From contig JACQPP010000126.1 of the NCBI GenBank assembly GCA_016207465.1, positions 1 to 26,564 of the forward strand: a stretch of 26,564 nucleotides of DNA, given 5' to 3'. Source of the DNA: Methanobacteriota archaeon. GTDB lineage: Archaea; Halobacteriota; Syntropharchaeia; JACQPP01. The first letter of the stretch is position 1, and every line of letters starts with the position of its first letter. Both the position numbers and the translations under genes were made by a program. Under the pieces are notes generated by a model. That model saw only the letters and a program-made list of their open reading frames with translations. It searched no databases and was not told the DNA's origin. Positions 19,404-26,265 of this stretch are shown here, piece by piece.

Positions 19404-20435
19404 CTACCGCTTCAGGTATCCCTGGTTCACCATCAGCTCGGCGTTGAGGACGGAGGCCCCGGCGGCCCCCCGGATGGTGTTGTGGCCCAGGGCCAGCAGG
19501 CGGAGCCAGGGCCCCTTCCGGGCCACCCGCCCAACCGACACGGTCATCCCCCGGCCCGCGTCGCGGTCCATGCGGGGCTGGGGGCGGTCCATCTCATCGC
19601 GGACCACGATGGGCCTCTCGGGGGCCGTGGGGGTCCCGATGGACTCGAAGGACTCCCAGGCCCGGCGGACACGGTCGAGACTGGGCTTCCCGGAGAGCCG
19701 CACCAGGATGGACTCGGTGTGGCCGTCAATGACGGGGACCCGGTGGCAGGAGGCCCGGATGTCGAACCCCGCGGGCTGGACCCGGCCGTTCCTCAGCGTC
19801 CCCAGAATCTTCCGGGGTTCGCTCTCCACCTTCTCCTCCTCCTTGCCGATGTAGGGGAGCACGTTGTCGGCGATGGCCATGCCGGGGACTCCCCCGTATC
19901 CGGCCCCGGAGAGGGCCTGCATGGTGGAGACCGCCACCTCCTCGATGCCGAAGGGGCGCAGGGGGGCGAGGGCCATGGCCAGGAAGACCGTGGTGCAGTT
20001 GGGGTTCGTGATGAGGGCCCCCTTCCACCTCCGCCTCTTCCGCTGGGCCTCCAGGAGCCCCAGGTGGTCGGGGTTGACCTCGGGGATGAGGAGGGGCACA
20101 TCCTCCTCCATGCGGTAGGCGGAGGCGTTGGAGCAGACCGTGTAGCCCGCCGCCGCGTAGCGGGGCTCCACCTCCCGCGCCACGTCGGCGGGCAGGGCCG
20201 AAAAGACCACGTCGGCGTCCACCTCCAGGTCGCCCACCTTCCCCACTTTCATCCGGCGGACCGCCGGGGGCATCTCCCGGTCGAGGCACCACTTGCCCAC
20301 CTCCCCATACCTTTTCCCGGCGGAGCGCTCGCTGGCCAGCACCCCCGTGAGCCGGAACCAGGGGTGGCCCCACAGGCACTGGATGAACCTCTGGCCCACC
20401 AGGCCCGTGGCCCCGAGCACACACACCTTGAGCAT
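19404..20435 (-). CDS. asd: Aspartate-semialdehyde dehydrogenase
   Basis: A 343-residue NADP-dependent dehydrogenase. The nucleotide loop is VLGATGLVGQRF at 6-17, the catalytic Cys147 is in NPNCTTV, the substrate motif STMQALSGAGYGGV spans 170-183, and His231 is in ASCHRVPVIDGHTE. These features place it in the archaeal/fungal-type branch of the family. It reduces aspartyl phosphate to aspartate semialdehyde, the branch point to lysine, threonine and methionine. The aminotransferase upstream in the operon could supply aspartate. Its ATG is 24 bases after that gene's stop, and the HerA-like gene starts one base after its own stop. Confidence 0.96.
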   Translation of the reverse strand: MLKVCVLGATGLVGQRFIQCLWGHPWFRLTGVLASERSAGKRYGEVGKWCLDREMPPAVRRMKVGKVGDLEVDADVVFSALPADVAREVEPRYAAAGYTVCSNASAYRMEEDVPLLIPEVNPDHLGLLEAQRKRRRWKGALITNPNCTTVFLAMALAPLRPFGIEEVAVSTMQALSGAGYGGVPGMAIADNVLPYIGKEEEKVESEPRKILGTLRNGRVQPAGFDIRASCHRVPVIDGHTESILVRLSGKPSLDRVRRAWESFESIGTPTAPERPIVVRDEMDRPQPRMDRDAGRGMTVSVGRVARKGPWLRLLALGHNTIRGAAGASVLNAELMVNQGYLKR

Positions 20436-20459
20436 GATAAACCCAGGTGGTCGGGTATC

Positions 20460-21578
20460 CTACTTATCCTTTTTGAAGAGGGGAACCAGCCGCTCCAGGG
20501 CCTCCTCCAGCCGGGGGGTGGCCACCGCATAGGAGAGCCGCACATGGCTCTTCCCCCGGGGACCGAAGGCCCCGCCGGGCACCGTGATGACCCCCCGCTG
20601 CAGGGCCTCCCGGGCGAACCGCTCCCCGCTCCCCACCCTCGGGAAGAGATAGAATGCCCCCCGGGGTGGCGGCAGGTCCGCCCCCGCGCGGCCGAGAATC
20701 TCCACCGCGAGGTCCCGTCTCCTCCGGTAGAGCCGCGCCATCTCCCCCACCGCCCCCTGGGGCCCGCGGAGGGCCGCCAGGGCCGCCCGCTGGGAGACAT
20801 GGCCCGCGCACGCCTGGATGTAGGAGTGGACCCGCAGCATCCCATCCACCAGCCCCCGGGGGGCCGCCGCATACCCGAGGCGCCACCCGGTCATGGCATA
20901 GGTCTTGCTGGCCGCATTGACGGTCGCCGTGCGCTCGCACCAGCGGCCCGGGCTCGCGTGGACGCCCTCATAGAGGAAGTGCTCATAGACCTCATCCGAC
21001 AGCAGCCACATGCCGCGGCGGTCTTCCACCATCTCCGCGATGGCCCGCAGGTCCCCGGGGGACTCCACGGCCCCCGTGGGATTTGATGGGGAGTTCACCA
21101 CCACCAGCCGGGTCCGGCGCGTCAGCCGGCGGGCCACCTCCTCCGGGTCCATGGTCATGTCCCTCCGCAGGGGGACCCCCACCGGGCGGCCCCCAGCCAG
21201 ATGAGCGAGGGGACGATAGGAGACGAATCCGGGGTCCGGGAGGAGGACCTCGTCTCCCGGGTCCACCAGCGCCTGGAACACCAGGTGGAGGGCCTCGCTG
21301 GCCCCCGCCGTCACCACCACGTTCCCCGCCTCCACATCCAGCCGGTTCTCCCCCCGCAGTTTCCGGGCGATGGCCTCCCGCAGCCCGGGGAGGCCCGCGT
21401 TGGGCGTGTACCCCGAGACCCCCTCCCGGATGGCGCGCACCGCCGCCCTCCGGACCGGGACCGGGGCCTCCATGTCTGGCTGGCCCAGCCCCAGATTGAT
21501 GGCCCCCCGGGGGGCCCCCTCGAAGGCCTTCCGGATGCCCGAGATGTCAATGCGGGAGACCCGCCGCGAGAGCCGCAT
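20460..21578 (-). CDS. PLP-dependent aminotransferase class I/II (aspartate aminotransferase-like)
   Basis: A 372-residue fold-type I aminotransferase. The blocks are INLGLGQPDMEAP (27-39), YTPNAGLPGLREAIA (57-71), VTAGASEALHL (89-99), NSPSNPTGA with Asn166, LSDEVYEHFLY (193-203) and the PLP lysine Lys225 in NAASKTYAMTGWRLGY. It ends with RGAFYLFP and SHVRLSYA; the Arg in VRLSYA binds the substrate carboxylate. Family members act on aspartate, alanine or aromatic amino acids; the operon with asd makes aspartate likely. The start (ATG 21578) lies four bases after the stop of the KaiC-like ATPase gene. Confidence 0.94.
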   Translation of the reverse strand: MRLSRRVSRIDISGIRKAFEGAPRGAINLGLGQPDMEAPVPVRRAAVRAIREGVSGYTPNAGLPGLREAIARKLRGENRLDVEAGNVVVTAGASEALHLVFQALVDPGDEVLLPDPGFVSYRPLAHLAGGRPVGVPLRRDMTMDPEEVARRLTRRTRLVVVNSPSNPTGAVESPGDLRAIAEMVEDRRGMWLLSDEVYEHFLYEGVHASPGRWCERTATVNAASKTYAMTGWRLGYAAAPRGLVDGMLRVHSYIQACAGHVSQRAALAALRGPQGAVGEMARLYRRRRDLAVEILGRAGADLPPPRGAFYLFPRVGSGERFAREALQRGVITVPGGAFGPRGKSHVRLSYAVATPRLEEALERLVPLFKKDK

Positions 21579-21582
21579 CTCC

Positions 21583-22278
21583 CTACGTCCGCAGAACCGA
21601 GGTGCAGCGGAGCCTGCCCCCCTTGAGAAGCAGGGTGGAGTCCTCCATGGAGTGGTTGACCCCCCGCATCTTCACCACCCCCAGGCGCCGGTAGCGCCGC
21701 ACGTCGTCCTCCATCACCAGCCGCACATGGAGGATGCCATCGGCCAGGAAGTCGGCCCCCGAGCGGCTGTACTCCCGGCTGTCCATCCCCATCTCCGAGA
21801 GGAGCAGGCTCGTCATCCCGGTCTCCCGGAGGGCCTCGAAGAAACCGAACAACTCGGGCCGCAATCCCACCGCATCCGAGGGGGCCTCGGTCACCGAGAT
21901 GGAGTCCAGCACAAAGAGCTGGGTCTTGCGCTCCGCCCGGTCCGCGTCCACCAGCCCCCGGATGACCTCCAGCCAGGAGGCCCTCCAGTTCTGGTTCCCC
22001 GTCTCCCTCCGGGTCCTCCCCAGGTCCTCCACCCTCAAACGGCCCCCGGTCCTCGCCGGGTCGAGCCCCAGCCGCCCCATCTGCCACAGGAGCTGCGGGG
22101 CCCCCTGCTCCAGGGTCACGTAGAGCCCCGGCCTCCCCGCCAGGGCATTGTGATAGAGGATGTAGAACGCCAGGGTGGACTTCAGGGTCCCCGCGGTCCC
22201 CGCCAGCAGCACCACGTGGCCCTCCGGGATTCCCCCCTCCAGGCTCTCGTCGAGCCCCTCCACAAAGGTCGGAATCAT
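21583..22278 (-). CDS. KaiC/RAD55-family ATPase
   Basis: A 231-residue single RecA-like domain. The P-loop is LAGTAGTLKSTLA (25-37) with Lys33 and Ser34; the usual Gly before Lys is Leu, a variant that I recall from some archaeal RAD55-like proteins. Walker B is LFVLDS at 121-126, and the C-terminal block VVKMRGVNHS at 201-210 is typical of KaiC/GvpD-like members. These proteins are thought to act in signalling or regulation. It is the first gene of an operon with an aminotransferase and asd. It is divergent from the chorismate-mutase-like gene with 96 bases between starts. It could be the ATP-binding partner of the P-loop-less protein at 12936. Confidence 0.88.
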   Translation of the reverse strand: MIPTFVEGLDESLEGGIPEGHVVLLAGTAGTLKSTLAFYILYHNALAGRPGLYVTLEQGAPQLLWQMGRLGLDPARTGGRLRVEDLGRTRRETGNQNWRASWLEVIRGLVDADRAERKTQLFVLDSISVTEAPSDAVGLRPELFGFFEALRETGMTSLLLSEMGMDSREYSRSGADFLADGILHVRLVMEDDVRRYRRLGVVKMRGVNHSMEDSTLLLKGGRLRCTSVLRT

Positions 22279-22337
22279 TCTCCTCCCATACCGCTACGCC
22301 CGCGGGAGAAAAAAAGAGTTTGCCCCCCCGGCCCCGG

Positions 22338-22350
22338 CAAACCTTTATGT
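22338..22350 (+). promoter_or_regulatory. TATA box of the chorismate-mutase-like/TIM operon
   Basis: CAAACCTTTATGT begins 37 bases before the ATG at 22375 and matches the AACCTTTAT consensus of the window. On the opposite strand the AT-rich CTCTTTTTTTCTC (22303-22315) could serve the divergent KaiC-like gene. Confidence 0.7.
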
Positions 22351-22374
22351 CCCTCCCGGTCAAGGCCGGAAACC

Positions 22375-22764
22375 ATGCCCTCCCTCCAGGAACTCCGCCA
22401 GGAGACCCACGAACTCGACGAGCAGATTCTCGACCTCATCCACCGCCGCACCGAACTCGGCCGGCAGATTATGGACCTCAAGAGGCAGCAGGGGATGGAA
22501 CTCTACGACGAGGCCCACATCCGCGACCTCCTCCAGTGGGCCGAGTCCGAGGCCCGGAAGCGGGGCATCAGCCCCAAGATACTCAAAAACATCTACAGCG
22601 AACTCGTGGAACTCCGCATGGAGCGGGAACTCCGGGAGGCATCCAAAACCCCCGACGAGCCCGCCCCCGGGGCAAAAAGCGGAGCCCAGGCCCCCAAGGC
22701 CCTCAAGGCCATCGGCGAACTCGCCGGCAAGATGGAAAAAGAACTCCGCCGGGTCCGCAAGTAG
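22375..22764 (+). CDS. Chorismate mutase-like (AroQ-type) helical protein
   Basis: A 129-residue helical protein. Residues 1-~90 follow the AroQ pattern: LQELRQETHELDEQILDLIHRRTELGRQIMDLKRQQG, then ELYDEAHIRDLLQWAESEARKRGISPKILKNIYSELVELRME. Candidates for the usual active-site residues are Arg8, Arg24/25, Lys36 and Arg49. The Gln near the third helix end is not obvious (Glu instead), so activity is plausible but not certain. The last ~40 residues are an extra Pro/Ala/Lys-rich extension ending in a charged helix. AroQ enzymes turn chorismate into prephenate. It is one base ahead of the TIM gene, an unusual pairing. Confidence 0.8.
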   Translation: MPSLQELRQETHELDEQILDLIHRRTELGRQIMDLKRQQGMELYDEAHIRDLLQWAESEARKRGISPKILKNIYSELVELRMERELREASKTPDEPAPGAKSGAQAPKALKAIGELAGKMEKELRRVRK

Positions 22765-22765
22765 C

Positions 22766-23428
22766 ATGGCCCGCCCCTTCATCGTCATCAACTTCAAGAC
22801 CTACACCGAGTCCACCGGCGACGGCGCCCTCCGCATCTCCCGCGCCGCCGAGAAGGTGGCCCGCGAAACCGGGGCCCCCATCGCCGTCTGCCCCCAGGCC
22901 GCCGACCTCCACCGCGTCGCCCAGGCGGTGAAAATCCCCGTCTACGCCCAACACATCGACCCCCAGCCCCCCGGGGGCCACACCGGCCACACCACCGCCC
23001 AGGCCGCCCGCCAAGCCGGGGCCACCGGAACCCTCCTCAACCACAGCGAGCGGAGACTCCTCCTCGCCGACCTCGAAGCCGCCCTCCAGGCCGCCCGCCA
23101 GGCCGGGCTCACCACCATCCTCTGCACCAACAACCCCGCCACCACCCGCGCCGCCGCCGCCCTCAGCCCCGACTACGTGGCCATCGAGCCCCCCGAACTC
23201 ATCGGCACAGGAGTCCCCGTCTCCAAGGCCAACCCCCAGGCGGTCACCCAGAGCGTCGAGGCCGTCCGCCAAATCAACCCCAAGGTCAAAGTCCTCTGCG
23301 GCGCCGGAATCTCCAAAAAAGAGGACGTCGCCTCCGCCCTCCAACTCGGCACCGAGGGGGTCCTCCTCGCCAGCGGAGTCACCAAGGCCCCCGACCCCGA
23401 AAAAGCAATCCGCGACCTCATCCCCTAA
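22766..23428 (+). CDS. tpiA: Triosephosphate isomerase (archaeal short form)
   Basis: A 220-residue TIM barrel, the usual length for archaeal enzymes (about 220-230, against 250 in bacteria). The active site is complete: Asn9 and Lys11 in INFKTY, His93 in LNHSERR and Glu141 in VAIEPPELIGTG. The phosphate-binding end is VLCGAGIS and GVLLASGV. It interconverts dihydroxyacetone phosphate and glyceraldehyde 3-phosphate in glycolysis and gluconeogenesis. The start is one base after the stop of the chorismate-mutase-like gene, so the two are made from one message. It is convergent with the RPA-associated gene, 51 bases away. Confidence 0.96.
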   Translation: MARPFIVINFKTYTESTGDGALRISRAAEKVARETGAPIAVCPQAADLHRVAQAVKIPVYAQHIDPQPPGGHTGHTTAQAARQAGATGTLLNHSERRLLLADLEAALQAARQAGLTTILCTNNPATTRAAAALSPDYVAIEPPELIGTGVPVSKANPQAVTQSVEAVRQINPKVKVLCGAGISKKEDVASALQLGTEGVLLASGVTKAPDPEKAIRDLIP

Positions 23429-23479
23429 CCACGCCGGACCCCAATCCACCGGCCCCCACGGAACACCCGGCCCCGGCAT

Positions 23480-24139
23480 TCACTCAAGGAGGTCTATAAT
23501 CTTAATCTCCCCCGGCGCCGGGGCCTCCCGGATAGCCTCCAGAGCCTCCCGCACCATCCCCCGATACTGGGCGGGGTCTGTGCGGTAGTGCTCCCGGGCG
23601 CGCCGGGCGTCCTCTGCCTGGAGCTGAACGCCGCCCTCCGCCGGAGGGCGGCGTTGGCCAATGACATCGCTCCCCGCGAGGGCCCCGAGGCGCTCCAGGG
23701 TCTGCCGGGCGGTCTCCACCACCCACCGGTTCCGGGACTGGATGTCCGAGGCCAGGATGGCCTCCGGGCGCAGGGCCGCCCTCTCCTCCCCGTTCCGCTC
23801 GTAGGAGCGCACCTTGGCGGTGAGCGCCACATAGGAGGGGACCTCCAGGGTGGGGAGCACCCGCGCGGCCTCCGGCTGGTAGCTGCCCGCGAAGAGAGTG
23901 AGGGACCCCGTGGGGTCCACCAGGCGCATGCGGAAGTTCCCCGCCTCCCCCTCCCCGCGGGGCTCCACCTCCGTGAGGGTCCCCACCAGGAAGAGCCGGT
24001 TGCACCGGGCCCCCGTGGGAGTCAGCACATACCTCCGCGCGAACTGGTCATCCCCCTCCTTGAAGAGGAGGGTCGAATCGGCGAACTCCCGGGCAAAAAC
24101 CCGCCGGGCAACCTCGCGCCGAATGGATGCGGGGGCCAT
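23480..24139 (-). CDS. RPA-associated protein (OB-fold, COG3390-like) with palindromic insert
   Basis: A 219-residue protein. An N-terminal part (REVARRVFAREFADSTLLFKEG) leads to an OB fold (NRLFLVGTLTEVE, FRMRLVDPTGSLTLFAGSYQPEA, SYVALTAKVRSY). Then comes a helical end with AREHYRTDPAQYRGMV. This matches the archaeal RPA-associated family that is nearly always encoded next to RPA and binds it. Residues ~157-174 (SDVIGQRRPPAEGGVQ) are encoded by a perfect 13-bp-stem palindrome and sit in a linker between the helices LERLGA and AEDARRAREHY, so they look inserted without breaking the frame. The gene follows the RPA gene with a one-base gap. Confidence 0.88.
   Translation of the reverse strand: MAPASIRREVARRVFAREFADSTLLFKEGDDQFARRYVLTPTGARCNRLFLVGTLTEVEPRGEGEAGNFRMRLVDPTGSLTLFAGSYQPEAARVLPTLEVPSYVALTAKVRSYERNGEERAALRPEAILASDIQSRNRWVVETARQTLERLGALAGSDVIGQRRPPAEGGVQLQAEDARRAREHYRTDPAQYRGMVREALEAIREAPAPGEIKIIDLLE
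23627..23655. repeat. Perfect 13-bp palindrome inside the RPA-associated gene
   Basis: AACGCCGCCCTCC (23627-23639) pairs exactly with GGAGGGCGGCGTT (23643-23655) around loop GCC. It encodes about ten residues of a linker (roughly 162-171). Its outer arm AACGCCGC is shared with the palindrome at 9751-9773 in the MaoC gene. Confidence 0.85.
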
Positions 24140-24140
24140 G

Positions 24141-25373
24141 TCACACCTCCTCCCCCAGCCCCCGGAGGAGGGGCATGGGGTCCGGGGCCTCCAGGGGCTC
24201 CAGGGACTCCACCAGCAGATACTGCCCCACCCGGGGGCCCCGGGCCCGGAAATAGCGCCCGAAGAGGACCCGCTTGAGGTCGTCCACCACCGCCCCCGCG
24301 TCGAGGGCCTCGGCGGCCTTCTGGCGGGCCACCTCCAGGGTGACGCCGGTCCATCGCTCCGTGGCCTCCCGGTTCAGGAGGATGTCCTGGGCTTGGAGAC
24401 CATCGTCCATCACCGCCTTCACCCGCAGGTCCTCCACCCCCTCCACCTTCCCGTGGTCCACGCAGAGCCCCTTCTGGAGGGCCCGCGAGCACTGGGGACA
24501 CCGCTTGATGTAGCCACTCCCCGGCAGGACCTCCACCACCGCCCCCTCCATCTGGACCTCGGTGCCCCGCACCGGCAGGTCCTCCGCCAGGGGGACGACC
24601 CGGGCCCCGCGGCCGAACTTCACGCTCATCCGCTCCTGGTACCTGTCAGTCTGGCCACCGTGGAGCTCATAGGACTTCCCCTCCTCGACCCGTGGGAGAT
24701 TGTTCCGGGAGAAAATGGTGAACTTGATGGTTCCCGACTCATCACCGATGAGACCCGCCTGGGCCACCGCCGGGGAGTTGGACTCCCACAACTGGACAAC
24801 CCGGCCCCGCACCGAGACCCACTTCCCCTCGGCCCTGAGGTCCTCAATCTTCACGAGGCCCGTCTCCCCGGGCATCCGGGGGGCCACCTCCACCTCCGTC
24901 TCCAGGGGAGTGATGGAACTGGTGCGGTTCATCTTCACGCTGGCCCGCCCCTGGTAGGCATCAGTCACCAGGTTCCGCAACTCATAGGACCTGCCCTCCT
25001 CCATCTTGGGGAGCCCCGACTTGGCCCACGCGACAAACTTCATGGTCCCCGTCTCGTCCCCCAGCAGCCCCACCTGGGACTGGCTCGCAGACCGCGGCTC
25101 CCACAACTGGATGACCTTGGCACGCAGGTTGACCCACTGCCCCGCCGCCGAGATGTCCTTGATTTTCACATCCGCCGCCGGAGCCGGGGCCGCCCGGGGC
25201 CCCGCGGAGCCCCCCGGGCGGGAGGAGAACAGGTTCAAAATCGAGCGCCGCGCCTCCGCCTCGGGGACGCGGTACTCGTTCACCATCTTGTCCAGCCGGG
25301 TCGCAATCTCCTCCAGCGGAACGCCGGGGAGACTCGCCTGCAGTTCACGGGCCATCTTGGATATGTCGGGCAT
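24141..25373 (-). CDS. rpa: Replication protein A (single-stranded-DNA-binding, multi-OB-fold)
   Basis: A 410-residue protein. After an N-terminal helical region (1-~50) and a Pro/Ala linker come two very similar OB folds at about 69-160 (VKIKDISAAGQWVNLRAKVIQLWEP) and 174-265 (VKIEDLRAEGKWVSVRGRVVQLWES). A third segment has a zinc finger CxxC-x8-CxxH (Cys292, Cys295, Cys304, His307) and a final OB-like region. This is the layout of euryarchaeal RPA, which coats single-stranded DNA in replication and repair. ATG 25373 is chosen because the TATA element lies at about 25405 and the longer frame upstream is non-conserved in style. The RPA-associated gene follows after one base. Confidence 0.95.
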   Translation of the reverse strand: MPDISKMARELQASLPGVPLEEIATRLDKMVNEYRVPEAEARRSILNLFSSRPGGSAGPRAAPAPAADVKIKDISAAGQWVNLRAKVIQLWEPRSASQSQVGLLGDETGTMKFVAWAKSGLPKMEEGRSYELRNLVTDAYQGRASVKMNRTSSITPLETEVEVAPRMPGETGLVKIEDLRAEGKWVSVRGRVVQLWESNSPAVAQAGLIGDESGTIKFTIFSRNNLPRVEEGKSYELHGGQTDRYQERMSVKFGRGARVVPLAEDLPVRGTEVQMEGAVVEVLPGSGYIKRCPQCSRALQKGLCVDHGKVEGVEDLRVKAVMDDGLQAQDILLNREATERWTGVTLEVARQKAAEALDAGAVVDDLKRVLFGRYFRARGPRVGQYLLVESLEPLEAPDPMPLLRGLGEEV

Positions 25374-25401
25374 GGGAATCACCAACCCCCCATCCCGCCG
25401 A

Positions 25402-25412
25402 GGGGATATATC
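25402..25412 (-). promoter_or_regulatory. TATA box of the RPA operon
   Basis: GGGATATATCA contains the palindromic GATATATC, the only AT-rich element in the 148 bases between the RPA and zinc-protein starts that is well placed for RPA (about 30 bases from the ATG at 25373). The rest of the gap (25413-25521) shows nothing that I can assign beyond a mildly AT-rich patch near 25430-25445. Confidence 0.65.
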
Positions 25413-25521
25413 AGCCCGAGCCAGGAGCGGGGTGAAAGTAATCGGTTGCGCTCGGGGGGCCGCGGTTTCGGGTGGAAAATGGTGGAAAGGTAGAAGGGGA
25501 TACCTGCGCAAACGTGGGGCC

Positions 25522-25686
25522 ATGGATAGTGTGGGCCTCTGCCGCTCCTGTGCCCACTTCCGTCTCATGGAGACCACCCGGGGGACTTCCTACACCCTCT
25601 GTGAACTCTCCCGCACCGACCCCCGGTTCCCAAAATATCCCCGACTCCCGGTGCTGAGATGCGAAGGGCACCGGGAGCGTAGATAG
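25522..25686 (+). CDS. Small four-cysteine zinc-binding protein
   Basis: A 54-residue protein with Cys7, Cys10, Cys27 and Cys47 in the arrangement CxxC-HFR...C-L-S...PKYPRLPVLRC, likely one zinc site. The core DPRFPKYPRLPV is the kind of sequence seen in a widespread family of tiny bacterial and archaeal zinc proteins without known function. It is divergent from RPA and followed by the secreted-protein gene after 43 bases. Reading frame use and the ordered Cys/Pro pattern make it a real gene, not a shadow. Confidence 0.75.
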   Translation: MDSVGLCRSCAHFRLMETTRGTSYTLCELSRTDPRFPKYPRLPVLRCEGHRERR

Positions 25687-25691
25687 GCTGG

Positions 25692-25703
25692 AAAGTTTTT
25701 ATC
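25692..25703 (+). promoter_or_regulatory. TATA box of the secreted-protein gene
   Basis: AAAGTTTTTATC lies 27-38 bases before the ATG at 25730. The distance predicts a leaderless or nearly leaderless transcript. Confidence 0.7.
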
Positions 25704-25729
25704 TCCGCGGGCGAGAGGGTCGCGTGGGG

Positions 25730-26227
25730 ATGGATAGACAGATACGGTATCTCAGTTGTGTCGTGGTCTGCCTGCTGGTGGCCGGTGTCTCCCTGGCCGA
25801 GCCCCTTCGTGTGGATATCTCCACGGGTCTCTCCGAGGACCGCCTGGACCCCGCGAAGGGCAACGTCACCCTGAAGGTGCGGGTGAAGAGCCAGGCCGAA
25901 TACCGGGACCTCTCTATCACCGTGGCCACCCCGACGGCGAAGCGTCTCGCGGTGGAGCCCGCGAAGAGGACCATTGACCTCATCGGGGCCGACGAGACCC
26001 GGGGGGAATACCGCTTCCAGATTCTCGACAAGGGACAGGACCCCGGCTCCTACAAGGTGACGGTCACCGTGGCTGACGCCGGGGGCAGCACCGCCACCAA
26101 GTCGGTCACCCTCTTCGTCGGGGGGGAGCCGAGCCGCCTCCCCGCCCCGGGGGCCCCGGAGGCCCTGGGGGCCCTGGCGGTGCTGGGGCTCCTCTTCGCC
26201 CGCGGGGCGCGGCGGCGAAGGCGATAA
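25730..26227 (+). CDS. Secreted beta-domain protein with C-terminal membrane anchor
   Basis: A 165-residue protein. An N-terminal signal peptide (hydrophobic core LSCVVVCLLVAGVSLA, probable cut before EPL) is followed by an Ig-like/beta-sandwich domain (VTLKVRVKSQAEYRDLSITV, GSYKVTVTVADAGGST). The end has a Pro/Ala/Gly stretch, a hydrophobic segment ALGALAVLGLLFA and a GARRRRR tail. This tripartite end resembles archaeosortase-processed C-terminal signals (PGF-CTERM-like), but the usual PGF is not present (PGAPEA). It may be a surface protein anchored or trimmed at the C-terminus. ATG 25730 is preferred; GTG 25724 is possible. The function is unknown. Confidence 0.8.
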   Translation: MDRQIRYLSCVVVCLLVAGVSLAEPLRVDISTGLSEDRLDPAKGNVTLKVRVKSQAEYRDLSITVATPTAKRLAVEPAKRTIDLIGADETRGEYRFQILDKGQDPGSYKVTVTVADAGGSTATKSVTLFVGGEPSRLPAPGAPEALGALAVLGLLFARGARRRRR

Positions 26228-26236
26228 CCTTTATTC
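26227..26236 (+). promoter_or_regulatory. TATA box of the terminal zinc-ribbon gene
   Basis: AACCTTTATT lies at the end of the secreted-protein gene and begins 39 bases before the ATG at 26266; it matches the AACCTTTAT consensus. Confidence 0.7.
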
Positions 26237-26265
26237 TCCCGGGGCCAAACGGGGTTTTCGGGACG

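Noticed and set aside
25374..25577. A longer RPA start at 25577
   Set aside because: The added residues are basic and unlike RPA, overlap the divergent zinc protein, and would place the TATA element inside the gene.
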